A stretch of DNA of 64,000 nt from Oxalobacteraceae bacterium (lineage in GTDB: Bacteria; Pseudomonadota; Gammaproteobacteria; Burkholderiales; Burkholderiaceae_D): positions 45,207-109,206 of the forward strand of contig CANFLV010000015.1 in NCBI GenBank assembly GCA_947448025.1. The letters run 5' to 3'. Made by a program: the position numbers and the translations under genes. Under the pieces are notes generated by a model. The model saw only the letters and a list, made by a program, of their open reading frames with translations, was not told the DNA's origin and ran no database searches. Positions within the stretch are counted from its first letter, which is position 1. Every line of letters starts with the position of its first letter. Below, in pieces: positions 1 through 7,656 of this stretch.

Positions 1-212
1 ATTTTCTTGCCCAATACCGTGCCGCCAAAATCGGCAATGGCCATCTTGATGGCTTCAACACCACCCTGACCGTCGATATCCGAATACAGGCCTGAAATAT
101 CGGTGATGAAGCCGATCTTCACTGTATCGCCAGACACTTGCGCCGAAGCGGATCCGGCCAGGCCCAATGCCAGTGCCGTGGAAATTGCGAGTGTCATCGT
201 TTTAATTTTCAT
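1..212 (-). CDS. Branched-chain amino acid-type ABC transporter periplasmic receptor (N-terminal part, runs off the window)
   Basis: Reading the minus strand from an ATG at 212 gives MKIKTMTLAISTALALGLAG followed by a cleavable signal ending ASA-Q. The mature start continues with VKIGFITDISGLYSDIDGQG, the usual opening of Leu/Ile/Val-binding (type I periplasmic) receptors. About 70 residues are visible; the rest lies left of the window. It follows livG and livF on the same strand with a 70-bp gap, so it is probably the receptor of that transporter. Members of this family also bind amides, urea and aromatic acids, so the ligand cannot be stated. Confidence 0.8.
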   Translation of the reverse strand, partial: MKIKTMTLAISTALALGLAGSASAQVSGDTVKIGFITDISGLYSDIDGQGGVEAIKMAIADFGGTVLGKK

Positions 213-282
213 GTCTTCTCCGTTGGTTTTACACTTATTACATTTGATTTTTTCGGTCTTGCAAACTGCTTGGTCACCCTGC

Positions 283-993
283 TTACACACCGAGCAATTC
301 ATTCAGCACAGGCATTTTTGCAGTCAATTCGGATGCAGCAAAAGTCTCGACAATCTGACCGTGCTCCATCACATAGAACCGGTCTGCGAGCGGTGCCGCA
401 AACCGGAAATTTTGTTCCACCATGACGATCGTGTAGCCGTCGGCGCGTAGCGTCATGATCATGCGTGCCAGGGCTTGCACGATAACTGGAGCCAAGCCTT
501 CCGAAATCTCATCGAGCAGCAGCAGCTTTGCGCCAGTGCGCAAGATGCGCGCGACCGCCAGCATCTGCTGCTCACCACCCGACAGGCGCGTACCCTGGCT
601 GGATTTACGCTCCTCCAGATTGGGAAACATACGGTAAATTTCGGCAATCGACATGCCTTTTTCCGTCGCAGACACTGACGGTGGCAAAAGCAGGTTTTCT
701 TCCGCCGAAAGCGAGGCAAAAATACCGCGCTCTTCCGGGCAATAACCGACGCCAAGATGCGCAATTTTATGGGTGGGCAGCTTGATCGCTTCAACGCCAT
801 TAATCTTGATGGAGCCGGTGCGTGCGCCGGTCAAGCCCATGATCGCGCGCATTGTCGTCGTGCGACCAGCGCCATTGCGACCTAGGATGGTGACAACTTC
901 ACCCTGATTAACGCGCAAATTAACATCGTGCAGAATGTGCGATTCGCCGTACCAGGCGTGCAGGTTAGTAATTTCGAGTGCCGGTGTCGACAT
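283..993 (-). CDS. livF: Branched-chain amino acid-type ABC transporter ATP-binding protein LivF
   Basis: A 236-residue ATPase that would power uptake at the inner membrane with LivG, two permeases (not in the window) and the adjacent receptor. The Q-loop, the LSGGEQQMLAVARIL signature and the LLLLDEISEGLAP Walker B region typical of LivF are present. The Walker A reads GRNGAGRTT, with arginine where the catalytic lysine is expected. I chose the ATG at 993, which overlaps the livG stop (TGATG) and suggests translational coupling; an in-frame TTG one codon upstream is less likely. The length is normal for LivF. Confidence 0.9.
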   Translation of the reverse strand: MSTPALEITNLHAWYGESHILHDVNLRVNQGEVVTILGRNGAGRTTTMRAIMGLTGARTGSIKINGVEAIKLPTHKIAHLGVGYCPEERGIFASLSAEENLLLPPSVSATEKGMSIAEIYRMFPNLEERKSSQGTRLSGGEQQMLAVARILRTGAKLLLLDEISEGLAPVIVQALARMIMTLRADGYTIVMVEQNFRFAAPLADRFYVMEHGQIVETFAASELTAKMPVLNELLGV

Positions 994-1766
994 CAATGAG
1001 CTCCTTCAAGTGCGCCGGCGCTGCTACCCATATAGGCTTCCATGACTTGTGCATTCGTTGAGACTTCAGCGTAATTGCCTTCTGCAAGGATGGCGCCGCG
1101 CTGCAAGACGGATATCTTGTCGCAAATGCCCGAGACCACGCTCATATTGTGTTCCACCATCAAAATAGTCCTGCCGGCTGCTACTTTTTTAATCAATGCA
1201 GTGACGCGACTGACATCTTCATGCCCCATGCCTTGGGTCGGCTCATCGAGCAGCATCAATTCAGGATCCATTGCCAGAGTAGTAGCGATCTCCAGTGCGC
1301 GCTTGCGCCCGTAAGGCAAATCGAGCGTTACCGTATCGGCAAATTCTGTCAAATCGACCTCGGCCAATAATTGCATCGCGCGGTCATTGAGGCTATCGAG
1401 CGTGGATTCATTTTTCCAGAAATGGAAGGAGGTACCCATGGCGCGCTGCAAGCCGATGCGGACATTCTGCATTACGCTCAGGTGCGGAAATACTGCCGAT
1501 ATCTGAAATGAGCGAATGATGCCTTGTCGTGCAATTTGTGCCGGCTGCGCGGCTGTGATGTCGCGGCCATTAAACAGGATTTTTCCGCTCGTAGGCACCA
1601 GGAATTTCGTCAGCAGATTGAAGCAAGTTGTTTTGCCCGCACCGTTCGGTCCAATCAATGCATGGATATGGCCACGCTCAACCTGCAGGTTGACGTCGTT
1701 GACAGCAGTGAATCCCTTGAACTCTTTGGTCAAGTGATGTGTTTCCAGGATGATGTCAGCCATCAT
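993..1766 (-). CDS. livG: Branched-chain amino acid-type ABC transporter ATP-binding protein LivG
   Basis: A 257-residue ATPase with an intact Walker A (GPNGAGKTT), the long LivG-type insertion in the helical domain, DLPYGRKRALEIATTLA in place of a canonical LSGGQ signature, and Walker B LMLLDEPTQGMG. Two consecutive ATGs begin the gene; the AAGGAG site is better spaced for the second (1763), so the true start may be one codon later. It is the first gene of the livG-livF-receptor unit. The 153-bp gap to the upstream GMC gene holds a small hairpin (TTGCC/GGCAA at 1845-1859) and presumably the promoter. Confidence 0.9.
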   Translation of the reverse strand: MMADIILETHHLTKEFKGFTAVNDVNLQVERGHIHALIGPNGAGKTTCFNLLTKFLVPTSGKILFNGRDITAAQPAQIARQGIIRSFQISAVFPHLSVMQNVRIGLQRAMGTSFHFWKNESTLDSLNDRAMQLLAEVDLTEFADTVTLDLPYGRKRALEIATTLAMDPELMLLDEPTQGMGHEDVSRVTALIKKVAAGRTILMVEHNMSVVSGICDKISVLQRGAILAEGNYAEVSTNAQVMEAYMGSSAGALEGAH

Positions 1767-1919
1767 TTCTCCTTACAGCGTATCAATCGAGTACAGATCA
1801 ACACCGCTTTATTTTTTATATTGATAATTTGCAAGTTGGAAGAATTGCCTGTCGGGCAAGCAACTTTCTAGGTATAGGAAAATACCATCTAATTTCTGCT
1901 TTGTCCTTGTCATTTCACA

Positions 1920-3551
1920 TCAGGAACGATGCGCTGCGCGTATCCAGGCAGAAGCTTGCTCCGCAATCATGATCGTCGGTGAGTTCGTGTTTCCGGAGGT
2001 GATTGTTGGCATGACCGACGCATCGACCACACGCAGTCCGGCGACATGACGCACGCGCAACTCACTATCGACGACTGCCATCACATCATCATCGCGACCC
2101 ATCTTGCAAGTGCCCACGGGATGGAAAATCGTCGTGCCGATATCACCGGCTACACGCGCCAGCTCTTCTTCCGTGCGGAATTGCAAGCCCGGCTTGAATT
2201 CTTCCGGCGCGTATTTTTTCAGGGCCGGTGCTTCAACGATCTGCCGCGTCAGACGCAAGGCGTCGGCGGCGACTTTACGGTCTTCCGCAGTACTCAAGTA
2301 ATTTGGCGTAATCGTCGGCGCAATGTTTGTGTCGGCAGAGCTGATACGAACATGACCCCGCGAAGTGGGGCGCAAATTACAGACGCTGGCAGTAATCGCC
2401 GGAAACGGATGCAAAGGATCACCGAATTTTTCCAGTGATAAGGGCTGTACATGATATTGCAGGTTTGCACTAGCCTGCCCTGGATCGGAACGCGTAAACG
2501 CACCAAGCTGCGACGGCGCCATCGACATCGGGCCGCTGCGTTTCAATGCATATTCGAGTCCGATCATCATCTTGCCATGCCATGTAGACGCCATCGTATT
2601 CAAGGTTTTTGCGCCGCTGACCTTGAACGCCATGCGTAGCTGCAAATGATCCTGCAAGTTTTCACCAACGCCGGGCGCGTCAACGACGACCGGGATTCCA
2701 TGCTCTTGCAGTAAGGTCGCAGGGCCGATCCCGGAGACCTGAAGAATTTGTGGAGAACCGACCGCTCCGGCAGCAAGTATGGTTTCACGCGTGGATTCGG
2801 CAAACCATTGCTGGCCTCCACCGGTGAACTCTACCCCAGTGCAGACTTTGCCCTCTGGTCGCGTTTCAATACGCAGGCGCGTGACATGGGCACCGGTCAT
2901 GATGTCGAGATTACCGCGCCGCGTTGCGTTCTTTAGGAAAGCCTGGGCAGTATTCCAGCGCAAGCCGCTCTTCTGGTTCACATCGAAATAACCGCAGCCT
3001 TCATTATCGCCACGATTGAAATCATCGCTCATCGGTATGCCGGTCTCGGCGGCAGCCGCACGGAAGGCATCGAGGATTTCCCAGGAAAGCCGTTGTTTTT
3101 CCACACGCCATTCGCCACCCGCACCATGAAATTCATTAGCGCCGGCATGATGGTCTTCGGTTTTCTTGAAAACAGGTAACACCTGATTCCAGCTCCAACG
3201 ACTGTCGTCGCTCAGTTTTGCCCATTCATCGTAGTCCCGTTCCTGGCCGCGCATGTAAATCATGCCATTGATGGAAGAACAGCCACCGAGGACCTTGCCA
3301 CGCGGATAAATAAGGCTGCGACCATTCAGTCCAGGTTCGGCTGCGGTACGAAAACGCCAGTCAGTGCGCGGATTATCGATGCAATACAAGTAACCGACTG
3401 GAATATGCACCCAGATGTAATCATCCTTGCCACCCGCTTCCAGCAACAAGACTGATACATCCTTGTCGCGCGTCAACCGGTTTGCCAGCACACAACCTGC
3501 GCTGCCGGCACCAATAATGATGTAATCGTATTTACCTGCGGATGCTGTCAT
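1920..3551 (-). CDS. GMC-family FAD oxidoreductase (choline/alcohol dehydrogenase-like)
   Basis: A 543-residue glucose-methanol-choline oxidoreductase. The FAD-binding GAGSAGCVLANRL lies at about residues 15-27, the GMC signature GKVLGGCSSINGMIYMRG follows at about 85-105, and the C-terminal catalytic region has HPVGTCKMG and NTNSPTIMIAEQA. It oxidises a primary or polyol alcohol; BetA-like choline dehydrogenases are the closest named group, but no glycine-betaine genes lie beside it, so the substrate is open. It is on the same strand as the downstream liv genes, which could mean joint use of an imported compound. Full length, no signal peptide. Confidence 0.87.
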   Translation of the reverse strand: MTASAGKYDYIIIGAGSAGCVLANRLTRDKDVSVLLLEAGGKDDYIWVHIPVGYLYCIDNPRTDWRFRTAAEPGLNGRSLIYPRGKVLGGCSSINGMIYMRGQERDYDEWAKLSDDSRWSWNQVLPVFKKTEDHHAGANEFHGAGGEWRVEKQRLSWEILDAFRAAAAETGIPMSDDFNRGDNEGCGYFDVNQKSGLRWNTAQAFLKNATRRGNLDIMTGAHVTRLRIETRPEGKVCTGVEFTGGGQQWFAESTRETILAAGAVGSPQILQVSGIGPATLLQEHGIPVVVDAPGVGENLQDHLQLRMAFKVSGAKTLNTMASTWHGKMMIGLEYALKRSGPMSMAPSQLGAFTRSDPGQASANLQYHVQPLSLEKFGDPLHPFPAITASVCNLRPTSRGHVRISSADTNIAPTITPNYLSTAEDRKVAADALRLTRQIVEAPALKKYAPEEFKPGLQFRTEEELARVAGDIGTTIFHPVGTCKMGRDDDVMAVVDSELRVRHVAGLRVVDASVMPTITSGNTNSPTIMIAEQASAWIRAAHRS

Positions 3552-3644
3552 GGTGTCTTGGAATAAAAATTATTGGCCATAGCGTAACCGATTGGCTCGA
3601 CAGAAACAGCAACATTTCTCCGGTCTGTTGCGGCCATATAGGAC

Positions 3645-3873
3645 TGTGGATAAGCCTCTGGATATCTTTAAAGTCGATTGTGGATAAGTCCCGACTTGTT
3701 CCTGCGATGAAATCTGTCCAGAATTTGTCCGCACCTGATACAGGGCTTATGCATGACTTATAAATTCGCCAATCCTTTGATTGCAAAACGCTTTTCGCAC
3801 TTATCCACAGAAATCGACTTACGTTAACAACTACTACTAAACGTATATATAAACAATATATTAAAAACCAGCC
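3645..3873. other. Origin-like module, copy A (DnaA boxes, IHF site, DnaA-trio run, AT-rich tract)
   Basis: In order: DnaA boxes TGTGGATAA at 3645-3653 and 3679-3687; an IHF-consensus site CAATCCTTTGATT at 3770-3782; an inverted box TTATCCACA at 3801-3809; a 20-bp spacer; ACTACTACTAA at 3830-3840; then an AT-rich tract to about 3867. CTACTACTA read on the other strand is three 3'-GAT trios, the single-strand DnaA-binding element of bacterial origin unwinding regions. The order box - trio - AT-rich tract is the one known from B. subtilis. The sequence shows the parts; that it fires as an origin is inference. Confidence 0.62.
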
Positions 3874-4050
3874 GCAAATTCCTCACGCGATTTAGCCGAA
3901 GAAAGGAAATTTCCAAAACACAATGCAGGAATAAATGAACCTTCAGGAAACAAGCTATACGCAGCTTGTTGAAATGCTCAGTAAGAGATAGGTAATTAAA
4001 TATGAAAAAGACATTGCCATTCGTAGCAACATTACCCTGTAGACAAGTTT

Positions 4051-4279
4051 TGTGGATAAACCTCTGGATATCTCTTGTGATTATTGTGAATAAGTCCGGA
4101 CTTATTCCTGCTGCGAAAACTATCCAGAATTTACCAGCCAGTGATACAGGGTTTATGCAGGACTTATAAATTCGCCAAACCCTTGATTTTAAAAATCTTT
4201 TATCGCTTATCCACAGAAATCACGCTACGTTAACAACTACTACTAAGCATATATATAAACAATATATTAAAAACCAGCC
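4051..4279. other. Origin-like module, copy B (direct repeat of copy A)
   Basis: This repeats copy A at a constant offset of 406 bp with no net insertion or deletion between the matched sites: DnaA box TGTGGATAA at 4051-4059, a one-mismatch box TGTGAATAA at 4085-4093, an IHF-consensus site CAAACCCTTGATT at 4176-4188, TTATCCACA at 4207-4215, ACTACTACTAA at 4236-4246 and an AT-rich tract to about 4273. The second box has decayed relative to copy A, while the unwinding side (box, trio, AT tract) is almost identical. The 177 bp between the copies are unrelated and include a perfect hairpin CAAGCT/AGCTTG at 3950-3967. The stretch 4280-4540 after copy B shows nothing I can support. Confidence 0.6.
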
Positions 4280-4540
4280 CCACATGCTTGGCCGACTTTG
4301 TCTGAAAAAACTGCCTCAAAAGCAAGACGAAGAACGAGCGTTCAAAGAATAATGGGTATAGAGGCCGCTGGTGAGCTCTAAAAGTGCAAACAACACTCGA
4401 GGGTATGCGAGAGATGCAAAAACGCGCCAGCAAGCGATTAAGGCATGCTGACGCGTCAGATACTCCAGGTAAGAACACCGGATTTCATGATTACCAGGTT
4501 CATATGGGAATTTACACAGCTTGCTTGAACTCAAATCAGT

Positions 4541-5470
4541 TTAGCCACCTTCCCCTGCAGTACGACTCAGATGACCACGTAGCCATTTATGCACGGCACT
4601 GCGGGCATCACGTTCGTGCCACAACATGTCAACGTTGACTTCCGGCAGTTTGAAGGGCAAATCCTTGATGATGAAGGCATCAGCCATACCAGTGGAAGCA
4701 ATCAGATGGCGCGGCAACACAGTGATGAGGTCGGAACTCGACACGACTTGACCCGCCGTATAAAACTGATTCACAGTAAGTGTAATGTGACGTTCACGGC
4801 CGATTTGCGCCAAAGTCTCGTCCGATAGGCCATGCGCGCGCCCGGAAAAACTCACTAGCAAATGTTTCGCAGAACAATATCGGTCGAGTGTCAGTTCAAG
4901 ATTAGCCAATGGATGCTCTTTGCGCATTACGCAAACGTAATGACCAGAATACAAGCGCTCATGCCGAATCGGTGTTTCCGGGCCGCCTGAGAGCTGGGCC
5001 ACCACGCCCGGGAAAAAGCCAATTGCCAGATCGATATCCGAGCGCAGGAGCATCGGGCGCGGCTCACGCGTGGTCAGTGGCACCATTCGTACCTGAACGC
5101 CCGGTGCATCGTGTTCAATCGCTCGAACGAGCGAGGGAAGCCACAAGACAGCCGTTGCATCGGCCATTGCCATGCGTAAGGTCGCATGCACTTTCGAAAT
5201 ATCAAAATTCGTCGGCGCGACCGCTTCCTCAAGATCCGATAAGGCACGACGCACCACAGGCCATAATTCCTCGGCACGCGGCGTCGGCTTAACGCCGTGG
5301 GCGGTACGGATCAAGAGTTCGTCATTGAGCGTGTCACGCAAACGGCGCAAGGCATTCGACACAGCAGGTTGTGTCATAGCGAGATGACCGGCTGCCCGTG
5401 TCAGGTTTTGCTCGGTCATGACAGCATCAAAAACGCGCAACAGATTCAGATCAAGGTTTAAAAAACTCAT
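4541..5470 (-). CDS. LysR-family transcriptional regulator
   Basis: A 309-residue LysR regulator with the N-terminal winged helix (NLTRAAGHLAMTQPAVSNAL at about 24-44) and a C-terminal effector-binding domain typical of the NodD/LinR-like branch. I chose the ATG at 5470; the longer reading starts at a TTG five codons upstream. It is divergent from the small membrane-protein gene at 5629, and the shared 158-bp region carries an inverted repeat with T-N11-A spacing, so it may control that gene and itself. The inducer is unknown. Confidence 0.87.
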   Translation of the reverse strand: MSFLNLDLNLLRVFDAVMTEQNLTRAAGHLAMTQPAVSNALRRLRDTLNDELLIRTAHGVKPTPRAEELWPVVRRALSDLEEAVAPTNFDISKVHATLRMAMADATAVLWLPSLVRAIEHDAPGVQVRMVPLTTREPRPMLLRSDIDLAIGFFPGVVAQLSGGPETPIRHERLYSGHYVCVMRKEHPLANLELTLDRYCSAKHLLVSFSGRAHGLSDETLAQIGRERHITLTVNQFYTAGQVVSSSDLITVLPRHLIASTGMADAFIIKDLPFKLPEVNVDMLWHERDARSAVHKWLRGHLSRTAGEGG

Positions 5471-5496
5471 GGTGGCCGCAAACAAGTTGAAACCGA

Positions 5497-5513
5497 AATA
5501 TTAAGGTGATATT
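5497..5513. promoter_or_regulatory. Candidate LysR operator (AATAT-N7-ATATT)
   Basis: An inverted repeat with arms AATAT and ATATT around TAAGGTG lies just upstream of the LysR start and fits the T-N11-A pattern that LysR regulators recognise (T5499, A5511). It sits between divergent genes. Assignment is from position and pattern only. Confidence 0.35.
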
Positions 5514-5628
5514 CATAAAAAGGATAGCCGATATGGAAAATCGTAATTGGATATATAACTGAACCTTGCCTACACTTCGGCACATCGGTAGAACAAACAG
5601 CGCTGCCAAACAATTTCAGGAGTACACC

Positions 5629-5904
5629 ATGTCAGTTATTAATCTCGTTTCACCAGTCGCCAGTATCGTCCGTCCTATGATCAGTTTTGGTATTGTTGCC
5701 ACGCTGATGTTGATTTTCAAGCCTTTACTGGTAGGCATGCTGCGTGCTGCGTTGCTGGTCTTAAATCCACGTGCCAAGAACGTGAAGAAAATTAAAGAAG
5801 AGCGCGTCAAAGGCATCATGATGTTGAACACAATGGCACGTGACCTTGACCGCACACAGCCTAACTTGGCTGCAGAGCTGCGTTACATGGCTTGGCGTGA
5901 TTGA
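5629..5904 (+). CDS. Small membrane-anchored hypothetical protein
   Basis: A 91-residue protein starting at an ATG preceded by CAGGAGT. A hydrophobic stretch at about residues 5-45 (MISFGIVATLMLIFKPLLVG and on) would form one or two membrane segments, followed by a basic linker (PRAKNVKKIKEERVKG) and a soluble tail ending YMAWRD. I do not recognise a family. It is divergent from the LysR gene and ends 40 bp before a strong terminator, so it is probably a single-gene transcript, perhaps under that regulator. Confidence 0.6.
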   Translation: MSVINLVSPVASIVRPMISFGIVATLMLIFKPLLVGMLRAALLVLNPRAKNVKKIKEERVKGIMMLNTMARDLDRTQPNLAAELRYMAWRD

Positions 5905-5944
5905 TTTGCCATGTTTGAAGTGGTGAAAAGCAGTACAGGAAATG

Positions 5945-5976
5945 CCCCGCTGACTTCTGGTCCGCGGGGTTTTTTT
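5945..5976 (+). terminator. Rho-independent terminator after the small membrane-protein gene
   Basis: CCCCGC (5945-5950) pairs with GCGGGG (5964-5969) and is followed by seven T residues on the plus strand. The T run overlaps the stop codon of the convergent gene ending at 5975. Confidence 0.8.
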
Positions 5977-6403
5977 ATAGGCCTTCGATCAGCATTTGCG
6001 TGTCGATGACGCGTACCTGCCCGCGCATTAACTGTCCCTCTTGCGCAAACCAGCGTTGAACTACAAATGGCCCTTGCCCCGTCGCCCGGCGAATGGCATA
6101 TTGAAAAATCGCATCCCAGTTCATATCACGGGGCATGACCCAGACTACGCGTCGTCCCTGGTCAGCAAGAATCCCGGCGTGCCGCAGATTTGCAGCGATT
6201 CGTTCTGCTCTTTGCTCACGACTAAAATCATACTGCCCGTGCACATCAGGTGCTGGCATGACAAACGGTACGCGTAGCTGCTTCAACTCGCTGCTGCCAG
6301 TCTTGAAGCGCGCCCAAGGCCCCAGCAATGTGCGGCCAACAAAATCCAGTTCTTCAGCATCGAGTGCTTCATCGAGGTAGTAGCAGGACAGTGGCGCGCG
6401 CAT
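5975..6403 (-). CDS. Conserved-looking hypothetical protein downstream of ltaE
   Basis: A 142-residue reading frame beginning MRAPLSCYYLDEALDAEELD; longer readings run into the ltaE coding region and are not credible. It begins 13 bp after the ltaE stop, so it is very probably co-transcribed with it. No signal peptide or membrane segment is visible, and the charged, aromatic-rich composition (RRVVWVMPRDMNWDAIFQYA) looks like a soluble enzyme or accessory protein. I do not recognise the family. Its stop codon lies inside the T run of the opposing terminator. Confidence 0.6.
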   Translation of the reverse strand: MRAPLSCYYLDEALDAEELDFVGRTLLGPWARFKTGSSELKQLRVPFVMPAPDVHGQYDFSREQRAERIAANLRHAGILADQGRRVVWVMPRDMNWDAIFQYAIRRATGQGPFVVQRWFAQEGQLMRGQVRVIDTQMLIEGL

Positions 6404-6416
6404 GGCAGTGCTTCCT

Positions 6417-7487
6417 TTAAAATTTTCTAACAATCTCCAGCGTGTGTTCAATATCAACACGGCTGATATCGAGATGCGTGACCCAGCGGAAGCGTTGCAC
6501 AGCACATTGATTGACGCGGTAGAGGCCGCTGGTGGCGCGCACTTCATGCTGTGCCAGATAGTCGGAAAACGCTGGCGCAATATCCGCGGCAATATCGACA
6601 AACACGATGTTTGTTTGCGGTGCATGGGCATCGAGTTTGCCGGCCAATCGTGGGTGTGCTGCCGCAATTTCGGTCAGACCACGCGCCAGCAGGGCAGCAT
6701 TCGCATGATCTTCTGCAAGCCGGTGCACATTGTTTTGCAAGGCATATATGCCTGCCGCTGCGAGCAAGCCTGACTGCCGCATGCCGCCGCCGAGCATTTT
6801 GCGCGGTCGCTTTGCACGGGCAATAAAATCATGTGAACCGAGCAGTAGCGATCCGACTGGCGCACCGAGTCCTTTGGACAGACACAGGGACACTGAATCA
6901 AAGCCCTGGCACAGCGTTTTCGCCTGCAATAGGGGATCAATACCACTTACAGCTGCTTGCGCGACAGCAGCGTTCATGAGCCGCGCACCATCGATGTGTG
7001 CCTGCAAGCCGCGACGCTGCGCCAGTGCGGCGACATCGTGCATGTATTGCTGTGGCAGGACTTTGCCACCTGTCGTGTTTTCAAGGACGACGAGTCGCGT
7101 ACGCGCGAAGTGTCCGTCATCGGGCTTGATTGCGGCTTCGATATCGGCCAGGGCAATGCTGCCATCGGGCTGATGTTCCAGCGGCTGTGGCTGGATCGAA
7201 CCGAGCACGGCCATACCGCCGGCTTCCCAGCGATAGGTGTGCCATTGCTGGCCAACGATGGCTTCGTCGCCACGCTGGCAATGCGTCATCAAGGCGATCA
7301 GGTTGGTTTGCGTGCCGCTGGGGGCAAACAGCGCGGCTTCAAAGCCCAGCATTTCGGCGGCCATCGCCTGCAAGGCATTCACGCTGGGGTCGTCGCCAAA
7401 GACATCGTCGCCGAGCGGTGCATCGAACATGGCTTGCTTCATGGCCGCGCTGGGCTGGGTGACGGTATCGCTGCGGAAATCGATCAT
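6417..7487 (-). CDS. ltaE: Low-specificity L-threonine aldolase
   Basis: A 356-residue PLP enzyme that cleaves L-threonine or allo-threonine to glycine and acetaldehyde. It opens MIDFRSDTVTQPS as in the family, has His83 in QQWHTYRWEAGG, and the Schiff-base lysine is Lys205 in SLCLSKGLGAPVGS. AHIDGARL before it holds the cofactor-contacting aspartate. Full length. It heads a two-gene unit with the hypothetical protein ending at 5975. Confidence 0.93.
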   Translation of the reverse strand: MIDFRSDTVTQPSAAMKQAMFDAPLGDDVFGDDPSVNALQAMAAEMLGFEAALFAPSGTQTNLIALMTHCQRGDEAIVGQQWHTYRWEAGGMAVLGSIQPQPLEHQPDGSIALADIEAAIKPDDGHFARTRLVVLENTTGGKVLPQQYMHDVAALAQRRGLQAHIDGARLMNAAVAQAAVSGIDPLLQAKTLCQGFDSVSLCLSKGLGAPVGSLLLGSHDFIARAKRPRKMLGGGMRQSGLLAAAGIYALQNNVHRLAEDHANAALLARGLTEIAAAHPRLAGKLDAHAPQTNIVFVDIAADIAPAFSDYLAQHEVRATSGLYRVNQCAVQRFRWVTHLDISRVDIEHTLEIVRKF

Positions 7488-7579
7488 GGGTCTGCTTTAG
7501 GAAATGGTAGGAAGTGAGAATATTATTCACAGCAATTCTGACAGAAACTGCGGCGTCCAGATCGAATTGATTCGCAGCA

Positions 7580-7615
7580 AATAAAAAGCGCGGTCAGGTT
7601 GCCCTGCCGCGCTTT
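7580..7615 (-). terminator. Rho-independent terminator of pckG
   Basis: AAAGCGCGG (7585-7593) and CCGCGCTTT (7607-7615) form a nine-pair stem. Read on the minus strand it is followed by a T-rich run, placing it about 40 bp after the pckG stop. Confidence 0.75.
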
Positions 7616-7656
7616 GTTTTGTCTCCTCCGTCAACGGAGAGGGGGCTTGCTTGAAC

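Noticed and set aside
3874..4050. Possible small coding sequence starting near 4002 (ATGAAAAAGACATTGCCATT)
   Set aside because: It has the look of a signal-peptide start but the frame runs into the DnaA-box repeat and stops soon; no ribosome site and no homologous counterpart in the other copy.
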